NCBI RefSeq assembly: GCF_000177195.2
Contig: NC_015953.1
Location: forward strand, 124,001-188,000
DNA: 64,000 bases
From: Streptomyces sp. SirexAA-E
Lineage (GTDB): Bacteria > Actinomycetota > Actinomycetes > Streptomycetales > Streptomycetaceae
Reading direction: 5' to 3'
Shown: positions 8,465 to 17,168 of the stretch, in pieces
Position numbering within the stretch: the first letter of the stretch is position 1
Layout of the letters: every line of letters starts with the position of its first letter
The notes under the pieces: generated by a model
The model's database searches: none
What the model was told of the DNA's origin: nothing
Seen by the model: only the letters and a program-made list of their open reading frames with translations
Made by a program: the position numbers and the translations under genes

Positions 8465-9403
8465 GTGAACGATTTCGACGACCGCTTCCTCACACGCAAC
8501 GGCCTCGCCGCGCGGCAGCTGGCCGTCCTGCTCCTGCACCACGAGCCGGACACCCGCCTGCCCCGTGTACGTGACTTCGCGGAGGAGCTGGGTTGCGGAA
8601 ACGGAACGGTCCAGGCCGCTCTCCGCCTGCTGGAGGAGTCCGGGGCGATCTCCACGACCGCACGCGGTCATCTCGGCACGTTCCTCGTCCACTCGGACCG
8701 CGCCGTCCTGTGGCGGCTGTCCGGTCTGGGAACCCTGCTCGCGGCGATGCCGCTCCCCTACTCGCGGCGGTACGAGGGCCTGGCGACCGGGCTGCGCAGC
8801 GCGTTCGAGGACGCGGGTGCGCCGTTCGCGATCACGTTCATGCGAGGCGCCGGAGCCCGGACCGCCGCGCTGCTGGAGGGCAAGGTCGACCTGGTCGTCC
8901 TGTCGCGCTTCGCCGCCGACCAGTTGATCGCCGAGCATCCGGTGGAGCTGGTGGCCGACCTGGGTCCTGCCACATATGTGGGCGCGCACGGCATGCTGGT
9001 CCGGCACGGCGTCGACCTGGACACGCCAGGACTGCGGGTGGCCGTCGACCACGCGTCGGAGGATCTGCGGATGCTCGTGGAGCGGGTCTTCGCCGACCGC
9101 GAGGACGTGGAGTGGCGGGAGGCGTCGTACATGCAGCTGGGCGACCTGTTCGCCCGCAACGAGGTCGACGCGACCGTCTGGAACCTGGACGAGGCGCAGG
9201 ACCGGCTCGGGATCGGGGTCGATGTACTTCCGCTCGGGGACGAGGTCACCCGGGAGCTGGCCCTGCGCAACTCCAGCGCCGCGGTGATCGGCCGGTCCGA
9301 GGGGGCCAACGCGCTCGCCGCGGTCCGTGACTCGCTGGATCTCTCCCTGGTGACCCGACTGCAGAGTGAGGTGCTCCGCGGCGAGCGCGTCCCCTCGTAC
9401 TGA
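8465..9403 (+). CDS. yhfZ: YhfZ-type transcriptional regulator
   Basis: The 312-residue product matches E. coli YhfZ in length and layout. It has an N-terminal GntR-like winged helix (about residues 10-75, with EELGCGNGTVQAALRLLEESGAI) and a C-terminal periplasmic-binding-like effector domain beginning near AMPLPYSRRYEGLATGL. It even ends in PSY as the E. coli protein does. The GTG at 8465 is chosen: longer in-frame starts would put the shared 21-bp operator inside the coding region and exceed the family length. It is the first gene of the yhf-like cluster and probably autoregulates and controls yhfY onward through the repeated element. The effector is unknown. Confidence 0.85.
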   Translation: MNDFDDRFLTRNGLAARQLAVLLLHHEPDTRLPRVRDFAEELGCGNGTVQAALRLLEESGAISTTARGHLGTFLVHSDRAVLWRLSGLGTLLAAMPLPYSRRYEGLATGLRSAFEDAGAPFAITFMRGAGARTAALLEGKVDLVVLSRFAADQLIAEHPVELVADLGPATYVGAHGMLVRHGVDLDTPGLRVAVDHASEDLRMLVERVFADREDVEWREASYMQLGDLFARNEVDATVWNLDEAQDRLGIGVDVLPLGDEVTRELALRNSSAAVIGRSEGANALAAVRDSLDLSLVTRLQSEVLRGERVPSY

Positions 9404-9492
9404 CCGACCGGGTCCGAGCGGCCCGGGTGCGTACTGACCAGCGGGTTCAGTGACCGGGGTCTCACAACTCCCGAGAGTCGCTCGCCCTCAAA

Positions 9493-9513
9493 ATACAAAA
9501 TCCTGGTTACTGT
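9493..9513 (+). promoter_or_regulatory. 21-bp promoter element, copy 2 (yhfY)
   Basis: This is identical to the element before yhfZ. It lies 19 bp before the start codon of yhfY and is followed at once by TTTTAGGAGG, a strong ribosome binding site. Its presence here implies a second regulated promoter inside the cluster, separating the regulator gene from the seven structural genes. Confidence 0.75.
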
Positions 9514-9532
9514 TGATTTTAGGAGGATCACC

Positions 9533-9919
9533 ATGGACGACCAGCTCGCACAGCGGATCCAGCTCTTTCGCGAAGGCGGTCAGGTCCGGCCCGAGGTGGC
9601 GGATTTCGTCACCACCGAGCTGACCTCTCTGGAGGCCGAGGGCCGCACGGTCACCGAGGCGACGGCGGGGATGCTGACCAGTCATCTGATGATGGCCCTC
9701 GGCAGGATCCTGGACGGTGAACCGATCGAGCAGTTCCTCACCGACGACCAGGTCGCCGCCGAGCTGGCCGGACACCCCGACGCCGTGGCCCGCGCCCGTG
9801 CCGTCTCGGCCCGTGCCGAACGGGAACTGGGGGCCTCGCTGCCCGAGTCCGAGGTCAACTTCCTCGGCATGCACCTGGCCGTACTGGCTCAGCAGCCCCC
9901 TGCCGCACCCCTGTCCTGA
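9533..9919 (+). CDS. yhfY: YhfY-type PRD-domain protein
   Basis: A 128-residue protein made of a single PTS-regulation (PRD)-like domain, corresponding to E. coli YhfY. Visible landmarks are the first conserved His in TSHLMMALGRI near residue 50 and the second in LGMHLAVLAQQ near residue 121, the spacing of PRD phospho-acceptor histidines. It lacks a DNA-binding domain, so it is more likely a partner or sensor than a direct regulator. It starts at an ATG behind AGGAGG and directly follows copy 2 of the 21-bp element. It heads the structural part of the yhf-like operon. Confidence 0.85.
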   Translation: MDDQLAQRIQLFREGGQVRPEVADFVTTELTSLEAEGRTVTEATAGMLTSHLMMALGRILDGEPIEQFLTDDQVAAELAGHPDAVARARAVSARAERELGASLPESEVNFLGMHLAVLAQQPPAAPLS

Positions 9920-9994
9920 CCGGTCGCGGCAGGCGGGGAACACCGCTCCGGCCCGTACACGAACCGACGAACCGACACAGAGAGAAGAACAGCC

Positions 9995-10351
9995 ATGACG
10001 AAGATCCTCACCGGTGGAGTGGGCAAGGCCGAGGTCACCGAGGCCATCGGCAAGCTCGGCATCGACTCGCTGGACGTCGTCGCCTCCAGCGACATGGACG
10101 CGGCGATGAAGCTGCGGGCCGGCCAGGCCGACTACTACCTGGGCACCTGCCACACGGGCGCCGGCGCCTCGCTGGGTGTGCTCGTCGGCCTCATGGGCAG
10201 CGCCGCCTGCCATACCTTCGGGCGGAGCGTCCCGACCGAGGAGAAGATCACCGAACTGCTCGCCGACGGCAAGAAGGTCTTCGGTTTCTCGATGGACCAG
10301 ATCGACGTCATCGCGCCCCTCATGGCACGCGCCATCGCCGCCCGCGGCTGA
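9995..10351 (+). CDS. yhfU: YhfU-type DUF2620 protein
   Basis: This 118-residue protein belongs to DUF2620, represented by E. coli YhfU. The conserved stretches are the N-terminal TKILTGGVGKAEV, MDAAMKLRAGQADYYLGTC and the glycine-rich HTGAGASLG. The fold resembles a small Rossmann-like alpha/beta domain and recalls PTS IIB-like or ligand-binding components, but its biochemical role is not known. It lies directly upstream of the YhfT transporter, as in other yhf clusters, which suggests it assists transport or sensing of the same substrate. Confidence 0.83.
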   Translation: MTKILTGGVGKAEVTEAIGKLGIDSLDVVASSDMDAAMKLRAGQADYYLGTCHTGAGASLGVLVGLMGSAACHTFGRSVPTEEKITELLADGKKVFGFSMDQIDVIAPLMARAIAARG

Positions 10352-10393
10352 TCCCAGCCTGTTCCCATCATCCCGGGCACCAAGGAGTGACTC

Positions 10394-11728
10394 GTGAGTA
10401 CCACACTCGCCGCCGGCGCCGGCCTCGACTTCACGCTGGCCCAGCAACTCACCGTGATAGCCCTCTGTGCGCTGACGGCCTACATCTCGCACATGGCCCT
10501 GGCCGTCTTCAACGACGGGGTACGTCCCTTCATGCTGGACTTCATCCAGGGGCGTACCACCCGCAGCGCGACCACGGCGGTCTCCTTCGGTCTCTCCGCC
10601 GGGTTCATCTTCGGACTCGGTGCCCCGATGGCGCTGTCCACCGGCGTCCTGAACCCGTGGCTGGTCTTCCTGCCCACGGACATCCTCGGGATTCTGGCGC
10701 CGAAGAAGTGGCTGGCCCCGATCCTGGGCGGCGCCTGGGGCGCGGTGGTCGTCTTCGGTCTGAACGGCGCGAACAACGTCGCCCATGACCTGCCGGTCGA
10801 CTTCCTCACCGCGATGCAGCAGATGTCGACGCCGATCCTGTTCCTCTTCTCGCTGTTCCCGGTGCTCGCCATCACCAAGCAGTTCGGCCGCAGGTGGGGC
10901 GGTGTCGCGGGGGTCCTCGAACTGGCCCTCGTCGTCATGACCATGAAGCTCTGGCCGAACATGTTCGCCGGAGCGCTGGCCATGGCCGCCGGTGTGCTCA
11001 TGCTCATCGGGCTGGCCGTCTCCAAGGACGTCCGGCAGCGCCGGGCCGACCGGGCCGCGAACGTCGAGGAGGTCGTCCTGGAGGACGATCCGATGGCGTC
11101 GCTGTTCAGCGCCAGCGCGGCACGGCTGCGCCGGTACCTGCCGCTGTTCATGGTGCTCGGGGCCGGAGTCTGTGTGCTCGCCCAGATGCACATATTCGGC
11201 GGCGGTGAGGCGACCAGCTTCCTGATCGCGAAGGGGCAGTACTCCGAGGCCGCCCAGGTCGACTTCTACCGGGTCTTCGGCTTCATCCCGCTGATCGCGA
11301 CCACCGCGCTCGCCTCCGGCGCGTACGGCATCGCCGGCTTCACGCTGGTGTACCCGATCGGCTACCTGATGCCGAACCCGTTCCTGGCGGCCGTCGTCGG
11401 TGCGCTCGTGTTCGCCGTCGAGGTGCTGGCCCTCTCCTGGATCGGCAGGGTCCTCGGCAAGCTGCCCAGCGTCCGGGACTCCTCCGAACACCTGCGCAGC
11501 GCCATCGGCGACACCCTCCAGCTCGCGATCCTCTTCGGTTCGCTGATGGCCGCCAACGCCATGGGCGGCGGGCTCGGCATCCTCGTCGTCGGCGGACTGT
11601 ACCTGCTGAACGAGGCGATGGGCCGCCCCGTCGTCAAGATGGCCGCCGCACCGGCTGCCGTGATCGTCGGCGGCATCCTGCTCAACCTCCTGTACTGGCT
11701 CGACCTGTTCACCCCGATCAAGGGCTGA
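10394..11728 (+). CDS. yhfT: YhfT-type membrane transporter
   Basis: A 444-residue polytopic membrane protein matching E. coli YhfT, with about eleven hydrophobic segments. A charged loop after the middle helices (VRQRRADRAANVEEVVLEDD, roughly residues 214-233) separates the two halves. It should move the unknown substrate of the pathway across the membrane; direction is not known. The GTG start is preceded by AAGGAGTGA at a good distance. It follows yhfU closely and precedes php by about 50 bp, so all are probably one transcript. Confidence 0.85.
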   Translation: MSTTLAAGAGLDFTLAQQLTVIALCALTAYISHMALAVFNDGVRPFMLDFIQGRTTRSATTAVSFGLSAGFIFGLGAPMALSTGVLNPWLVFLPTDILGILAPKKWLAPILGGAWGAVVVFGLNGANNVAHDLPVDFLTAMQQMSTPILFLFSLFPVLAITKQFGRRWGGVAGVLELALVVMTMKLWPNMFAGALAMAAGVLMLIGLAVSKDVRQRRADRAANVEEVVLEDDPMASLFSASAARLRRYLPLFMVLGAGVCVLAQMHIFGGGEATSFLIAKGQYSEAAQVDFYRVFGFIPLIATTALASGAYGIAGFTLVYPIGYLMPNPFLAAVVGALVFAVEVLALSWIGRVLGKLPSVRDSSEHLRSAIGDTLQLAILFGSLMAANAMGGGLGILVVGGLYLLNEAMGRPVVKMAAAPAAVIVGGILLNLLYWLDLFTPIKG

Positions 11729-11777
11729 TCCGCCCTCGAACCGGACAGGGCCCGTACACGAAGAAGGAAACCCCACG

Positions 11778-12734
11778 ATGAAGCAACCGGCCCGGCGCAC
11801 TCTGCGTACCGTGAGCGGCGATCTCCCGACCGCCTCCGTGCGTGGCCCCGCCCTCGCCCATGAGCACCTCGTCCTCGACCTGGACCAACAGGGCGACGGC
11901 GCGGCCGTCCTCGACCCGCGGCTCCACGCGGCGGCGGTGACCGCCGAGCTGAGCGCGTTGCGGGAGGAGTTCGGGCTCGGTCTGGTCGTCGAGCTGACCT
12001 GCCGGGGCATGGGACGCGACGTCCGTGCCCTGGCCTCGATCGCGCGGGACGCGCAGGTGGCGGTGGTCGCGGCGACCGGCTGGTACTACGAGCCGTTCCA
12101 CACGCCGGAGATCGACGACGCCGACGTGGAACAGCTCACCGCGGTCCTCGTCGGCGAGATCGAGGACGGGATCGGCGGGACCGGGATCCGGCCCGGCGTC
12201 CTCGGCGAGATCGGCAGCCACGGGGACGTCCCGACCGCTCCCGAGGCCAAGGTGCTGCGGGCCGGCGCACGGGCCGCGCGGGCCACCGGTCTCTCCCTCG
12301 CCACCCACGCGCAGCTGGGCAGGGGCGGGCTCGCCCAGCTGGAACTGCTCACCGGCGAGGGGCTGCCCGCCCACCGCGTCAGCATCGGCCACCAGGATCT
12401 GCTCGACGACCCGGGTGTCCACCGGGAGCTCGCGGCCAGCGGGGCGTACGTCGCGTTCGACACGGTGGGCAAGTCGTCCTACCAGAGCGACCGGACCCGG
12501 CTGCGGCTGCTTCTCGCTCTGGTGGAGGCCGGGCACGCCGACCGGGCACTGCTCAGCTGCGACATCTCGCGCCACGGCTACCTCCGGGACGAAGGCGGCC
12601 AGGGTTACGGGCACCTCTTCCGAGGCTTCCTGCCCGAGCTCCGGGCAGCGGGCGCCGACGACGATCTGATCGACCTGCTGACCCGCCGCAACCCACTGCG
12701 CTTCCTGACCGGCGCGAGCGTGGAGGAGAACTGA
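11778..12734 (+). CDS. php: Phosphotriesterase homology protein (Php/YhfV)
   Basis: A 318-residue amidohydrolase-superfamily TIM-barrel enzyme of the phosphotriesterase-related branch. Metal ligands can be placed: His28 and His30 in ALAHEHL, Glu144 in LGEIGSHG, His177 in ATHAQLG, His205 in SIGHQDL and Asp262 in SCDISRHG. The bridging residue is Glu, as in E. coli PHP, where phosphotriesterase has a carboxylated lysine. Family members of this branch are often lactonases rather than true phosphotriesterases, and the natural substrate of PHP is unknown. It sits between the transporter and two PLP enzymes in the yhf-like operon. Confidence 0.88.
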   Translation: MKQPARRTLRTVSGDLPTASVRGPALAHEHLVLDLDQQGDGAAVLDPRLHAAAVTAELSALREEFGLGLVVELTCRGMGRDVRALASIARDAQVAVVAATGWYYEPFHTPEIDDADVEQLTAVLVGEIEDGIGGTGIRPGVLGEIGSHGDVPTAPEAKVLRAGARAARATGLSLATHAQLGRGGLAQLELLTGEGLPAHRVSIGHQDLLDDPGVHRELAASGAYVAFDTVGKSSYQSDRTRLRLLLALVEAGHADRALLSCDISRHGYLRDEGGQGYGHLFRGFLPELRAAGADDDLIDLLTRRNPLRFLTGASVEEN

Positions 12735-12735
12735 C

Positions 12736-13860
12736 ATGAGCCCCGAACTTCCCGTACTTCCCCCCACCTCTCCACTGCCGACCGTCGGACTGGACGCCGC
12801 CGTCGCCACGCAGTTCCGACTGCTGGAGGCGACCGCGGCACACTTCGAGGGGCACCAGCTCTTCTCCTCCGACGCCGGAGTCGTCCCGGGCCTCGGCCGG
12901 CCCAGGACCACCGCCCTCGTCGAAGCCGTACTCGCGGACTTCTTCGGTGCCCAGGACGCGGCCTTCGTCCAGGGCGCCGGCACCGGCGCGATCCGGGCCG
13001 CGCTCAACGCGGCCGTCCGTGCGGGCGATCCGCTGCTGATCCACCGCGCCCCGGTCTACCGCACGACGGCGGTCACGCTGAGGGGCATCGGTGTGCGGAC
13101 CGTCGAGGTGGACCTCAACGACGCCCAGGCGCTGGGCGAGGCCCTCGCGTCCGGAGGGTTCCGGTGGGCCTACATCCAGCACACGCGCCAACGGCTCGCC
13201 GACTCCTACGATCCGGCCGAGGTGATCGCCGCCTGCCGAGCAGCCGGGGTCCGCACGATCGTCGACGACAACTACGCCGTCATGCGCACCCCCGCCGCCG
13301 GTGTGGAGCTGGGAGCCGACGCCTCCTGCTTCTCCCTCTTCAAGCTGCACGGGCCCGAGGGTGTCGGCCTCGTGGTCGGCGCCCGCGACCTGGTCGCGCA
13401 CGTCCGCCGCGACAACTACTCCGGCGGCGGGCAGGTCCAGGGCCACCAGGCACTCGACGCCCTGCGCGCCCTCACCCACGTTCCCGTCATGTGGGCCGTG
13501 CAGTCGCGGGTGGGCGCCGAGGTCGCGGAACGGCTGACAGCCGGTGAGGTCCAGGGCGTCGCCGAGGTACGTCTCGCCAACGCCCAGGACCGCTGCCTGC
13601 TCGTGCGCCTCGACCGGCCGGTCGCCGCGAAGCTGCCCTCCGTCGCCGCCCGCTTCGGAGCCGCGCCCTACCCCGTCGGCTCCAACTCGCGCTACGAGAT
13701 CGCCCCGCTCTTCTACCGGATGTCCAGCTCGGCTCTCGACGACTCACCCGAACTCGCCGACTGGACCGTACGCATCAACCCGATGAGGGCGGGTGCGGAT
13801 CTCGTCATCGACATCCTGCGCCGTTCGCTCGCCGCCCTGGACGCCCCGGAGGACGACTGA
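12736..13860 (+). CDS. yhfS: YhfS-type PLP-dependent enzyme
   Basis: A 374-residue fold-type I PLP enzyme corresponding to E. coli YhfS, a relative of Cys/Met-metabolism and aminotransferase enzymes. The PLP lysine is Lys203 in FSLFKLHGPEG, with the aspartate of TIVDDNYAV (177/178) pairing with the cofactor ring nitrogen. The N-terminal GLGRPRTTALVEAVLADFFGA recalls the start of such enzymes. The reaction is not known. The start codon is one base after the php stop, indicating translational coupling. Confidence 0.86.
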   Translation: MSPELPVLPPTSPLPTVGLDAAVATQFRLLEATAAHFEGHQLFSSDAGVVPGLGRPRTTALVEAVLADFFGAQDAAFVQGAGTGAIRAALNAAVRAGDPLLIHRAPVYRTTAVTLRGIGVRTVEVDLNDAQALGEALASGGFRWAYIQHTRQRLADSYDPAEVIAACRAAGVRTIVDDNYAVMRTPAAGVELGADASCFSLFKLHGPEGVGLVVGARDLVAHVRRDNYSGGGQVQGHQALDALRALTHVPVMWAVQSRVGAEVAERLTAGEVQGVAEVRLANAQDRCLLVRLDRPVAAKLPSVAARFGAAPYPVGSNSRYEIAPLFYRMSSSALDDSPELADWTVRINPMRAGADLVIDILRRSLAALDAPEDD

Positions 13861-13862
13861 CC

Positions 13863-15026
13863 GTGTTTCTCGACACCGTGCTCACCCGCAACCCCGGGCT
13901 CGTCGACGCGGCGGCCGCGCTCCACCGGAACGGCGAGATCCCGCCCGACACCTATGTCGTGGACCTGGACGCCGTCGAGGCCAACGCCGCACTGCTGGCG
14001 GCGGAGGCCGAACGTCTCGGCCTCGGCCTCTGGTTCGTCGTCAAGCAGGTCGGCCGCAACCCCGAACTGATCCGGGCCGTCGCCCGGCACATCCCCCGCT
14101 CGGCCGCCATCGACCCGGCAGAGGCCCGCACCCTGCACGCCGCGGGAGCGCAGCCCGGCAACCTCGGCCACCTCGTCCAGATTCCCCGGCGTGCGCTGCC
14201 CGAGATGCTGGCCTGGCGTCCGGAGACCGTCACGGTCTTCGACCTGGCCAACGCCCGCGCCGTTTCCGAGGCGGCACGCGAACTGGGCTTCGTCCAGGAC
14301 ATCTTGATCCGGCTCGAAGGTGCCGCCGGCACCGTCTACCCCGGCCAGGAGGGTGGCGTCCCGCTCGACCGCCTGGACGCCTTCGCCAAGGACGCCGAGG
14401 CACTGGACGGCATCCGGATCGCGGGCGTCACCGCCTTCCCGTGCGTCCTGTGCGATCCGACGACGGGCATGCCGGCCGCCACCCCCAACCTCGGCCTGGC
14501 GATCGAGGCCCGCGAACTCCTGGCGGCGCGCGGGCACCACGGCCTCAAGCTCAGCGCCCCCAGCGCCACCTCGATGGCCTCACTCCCGCTGCTGGCCGAA
14601 CTGGGGGCCACCCACGGCGAACCGGGCCACGCCCTCACCGGCACGACCCCGCTGCACGCCCTCGACCCCGCCCAACCGGAGAAGCCCGCGTACGTGTACG
14701 TCAGCGAAGTCGCCCACACCCTCGACGACGGCCGCCCGGCGATATACGGCGGCGGCTTCTACAACCGCTCCCACATCCGCAGCGCCCTCCTGCCGCGCAC
14801 CGGCATCCGGCTGGGCGTGCAGAGCGCGCCCGCCGAGAACATCGACTACTACCGGCTGCTCGACGCGCCCACCCGTGCGGCGGACGTCCGCGTCGGGGAC
14901 ACCGCGCTGCTCGCCTTCCGTACCCAGATCTTCGTCACCCGCTCGACCGTCGCCGTCGTCTCCGGACTGGCCTCCGGCAGCCCCCGGCTGAACGGGCTGT
15001 ACGACGCCCATGGCCGAGCCCTGTAA
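13863..15026 (+). CDS. yhfX: YhfX-type alanine racemase-like PLP enzyme
   Basis: A 387-residue fold-type III PLP protein with an alanine-racemase N-terminal barrel, matching E. coli YhfX. The cofactor lysine is Lys61 in WFVVKQVGRNP, close to the start of the barrel as expected. The Y-V-V-DLDAVEANAALL strand-helix before it and the C-terminal beta domain with YGGGFYNRSH are visible. It could be a racemase or a decarboxylase for an amino acid derivative; the reaction is unproven. It begins with GTG two bases after the yhfS stop, so it is coupled to it. Confidence 0.86.
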   Translation: MFLDTVLTRNPGLVDAAAALHRNGEIPPDTYVVDLDAVEANAALLAAEAERLGLGLWFVVKQVGRNPELIRAVARHIPRSAAIDPAEARTLHAAGAQPGNLGHLVQIPRRALPEMLAWRPETVTVFDLANARAVSEAARELGFVQDILIRLEGAAGTVYPGQEGGVPLDRLDAFAKDAEALDGIRIAGVTAFPCVLCDPTTGMPAATPNLGLAIEARELLAARGHHGLKLSAPSATSMASLPLLAELGATHGEPGHALTGTTPLHALDPAQPEKPAYVYVSEVAHTLDDGRPAIYGGGFYNRSHIRSALLPRTGIRLGVQSAPAENIDYYRLLDAPTRAADVRVGDTALLAFRTQIFVTRSTVAVVSGLASGSPRLNGLYDAHGRAL

Positions 15027-15036
15027 GGAGCACCTC

Positions 15037-16278
15037 ATGGCCAAGACCGTCATCGTCGTCATCGACGGATTCGGCGTCGGTGCCATGCCCGACGCGGGCG
15101 TCCTGCGCCCCGGCGACATCGCCGCCGACACCTGCGGGCACGTACTCGACCACTGCCGCACCGCATTCGGACGGCCGCTGCGCCTGCCGGTGCTCGGGGC
15201 GCTGGGGCTCGGGCTGGTGCACCCGCACCCGGACCTGGCACGCCGCACCCATCTGCCCGTGGCCGCGGGCAGGGCCGCGCTCGGCTACCCGGGCGCGGAC
15301 ACCTTCGCGGGCCACCAGACCATGATGGGCGCCGACTTCAGCCGGGTGACGGTGGCCAGGCTCGCCGATCACCTCGACGAGGTGTCCGACGCGCTCACGA
15401 CCGCCGGCCACCGGGTCGAACCGCTGGACGGGCAGCCGCTGCTCGTCGTCGACGGGGCGGTCCTGGTCCACGACAATCTGGAGGCCGATCCCGGAATCAA
15501 CTGGAACGCCTCCGGCCGCGTCGACGACCTCCCCTTCGAGGGACCCGGCGGAATCCTCGCCATCGCCCGTACCGTGCGCGCCGTCGCTCCGGTCGCGCGG
15601 GTCATCGCCGTCGGCGGACACGCGGACGGCCCGCTGAGCGGCTTCGTCCGCCCCGGCGACGGGCGGACGATCGGGCTGGACACGCCCGCCAGCGGCTTCT
15701 ACCGCAACGGCGGCCTCCAGGTGCAGCACCTCGGGGCCGCGCTCGACCACACCCGCCAGCTTCCCGAGCTGGCAGCCCGGGCGGGCATCCCGGTGACCCT
15801 GGTCGGCAAGGCCGCCGACATCCTGGAGTGCGCGGGGGCGACACGTCATCCGGCCGTCGCCACCGTCGACGTCCTGTCGCACACCCTGGAGGCGGTACGC
15901 GCCGAGGGCGATGCCCTCGTGGTCGCGAACGTCCAGGAGACGGACCTGGCGGGGCACCAGCAGGATCCGGAGCGGTACGGACACCTGCTGGAACAGGTGG
16001 ACGCGGGCCTGGCCGGGCTGGTGGCGCTGCTCGCAGCCCCCGGCGACCGGCTGATCGTCACCGGGGACCACGGGAACGACCCCACGATCGGCCACGCGCT
16101 CCACACCCGTGAGTACGTACCGGTGCTGATCCACCGGCCGGACGCCCACGGGGTGGAACTCCTCCCGGACGCGCACAGCCTGGCGGACGTCGGCGCCACC
16201 GCCGCCCTGTCGCTGGCGCTGGACCCGGAGGACCTCGCCGTCGGCACCCCACTGCACACCGGCCGGCGCGCGGCCTGA
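15037..16278 (+). CDS. yhfW: YhfW-type phosphopentomutase-like metalloenzyme
   Basis: A 413-residue alkaline-phosphatase-superfamily protein related to phosphopentomutase (DeoB) and matching E. coli YhfW. Metal and catalytic motifs are the first Asp10 in VVIDGFGVG, Thr89 in ADTFAGHQTMMG (the phospho-acceptor position in mutases) and Asp344-His345 in TGDHGNDPTIGH, with a further His in HTREYVPVLI. It probably interconverts or hydrolyses a phosphorylated sugar-like intermediate. The ATG at 15037 follows TAAGGAG, which overlaps the yhfX stop. It is the last gene of the yhf-like operon and converges on a minus-strand SDR gene. Confidence 0.87.
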   Translation: MAKTVIVVIDGFGVGAMPDAGVLRPGDIAADTCGHVLDHCRTAFGRPLRLPVLGALGLGLVHPHPDLARRTHLPVAAGRAALGYPGADTFAGHQTMMGADFSRVTVARLADHLDEVSDALTTAGHRVEPLDGQPLLVVDGAVLVHDNLEADPGINWNASGRVDDLPFEGPGGILAIARTVRAVAPVARVIAVGGHADGPLSGFVRPGDGRTIGLDTPASGFYRNGGLQVQHLGAALDHTRQLPELAARAGIPVTLVGKAADILECAGATRHPAVATVDVLSHTLEAVRAEGDALVVANVQETDLAGHQQDPERYGHLLEQVDAGLAGLVALLAAPGDRLIVTGDHGNDPTIGHALHTREYVPVLIHRPDAHGVELLPDAHSLADVGATAALSLALDPEDLAVGTPLHTGRRAA

Positions 16279-16410
16279 GCGAGGGCCCCTCCCCCGCCAC
16301 GACCCTGCCTCCCCGCGCCTCCCGCGCTGATCGAGTACGTCGACTCGGTCGCGCGGGCGGGTAGCGGTCCGGTGCCTTGCGGCGGCGCAGCGGGGCGCGT
16401 CGGGCACGGT

Positions 16411-17168
16411 CGGGCGCCCGTGCGGGTCACGCCGCCGTCGACGTGCAGGATCTGGCCGGTGACGAAGCCGGCGTCGTCCGAGACCAGGAAGCCGAGGGCG
16501 CTGCCGAGATCAGCCGGGACCGACCGGCGTTTGATGGTCTGCATGGCCGTCATGCGGGCGACCACCTCGTCGGCGGTCGGGCCGTTCGTCCTGACGCGGC
16601 CCAGGAAGCCCTGCGTCGCCACCAGGCCCGGGGCGATCGCGTTGACCGTGATGCCGCTGTCGCCGAGTTCGTTGGCGAGCGCCCGGGTCAGCGCGTGCAC
16701 GGTGCCCTTGCTGGTCATGTACGCCAGGTCGCGGTTCTGCGTCGTGGTGATGCCCGAACCCGTGTTGACGACGCGCCCCCACCCGACGGCCCGCATCCCC
16801 GGCGCGAACGCCTGGGTGAAGAGCAGGATCGCCTCGACGTTGACCGCCTGCACCCTTCGCCACAGTTCGATCGTCACGTGGTCGAGGTCGGTGAAGGGAA
16901 AGACCCCGGCGTTGTTGACGAGGATGTCGCAGTGCCCGTACCGGTCGAGGACCGTGCCGACCACGGCGTCGACCTGTGACGGCTCGCTGATGTCGCACAC
17001 CAGCCCCAGTCCGTCGCCGCTGCCCGTCAGCTGTGTCACGGCGTTCGCCGGGTCGTCGATGTCGACGGCGACCACGTTGGCGCCGTCCGCGGCGAGCCGC
17101 TCGCAGTACGCGTACCCGATGCCACGGGCTGCCCCGGTCACCACCGCTGTCTTTCCCTCAAGCGCCAC
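16411..17168 (-). CDS. Short-chain dehydrogenase/reductase, 3' end unresolved
   Basis: This encodes a classical SDR oxidoreductase. It shows the NAD(P)-binding TGAARGIGYA, the NNAG element in DILVNNAGVF, and the catalytic region with Tyr and Lys in AYMTSKGTVHAL. The C-terminus ends near FVTGQILHVDGGV, where the family normally stops. No stop codon follows: the frame stays open to 15846, deep in antisense to yhfW, and the two other minus-strand frames are also open. I therefore give only the conserved part. A lost stop, or a frameshift near 16380-16410, is likely. The GTG start at 17168 overlaps the SnoaL-like stop by 11 bp, so the two are coupled and probably act on the same substrate. Confidence 0.8.

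Noticed and set aside
9488..12010. A minus-strand open frame of 840 codons across yhfY, yhfU and yhfT.
   Set aside because: It is antisense to three well-recognised genes and its translation is low-complexity (Glu/Gly/Arg/His-rich) without any domain. It results from high third-position GC.
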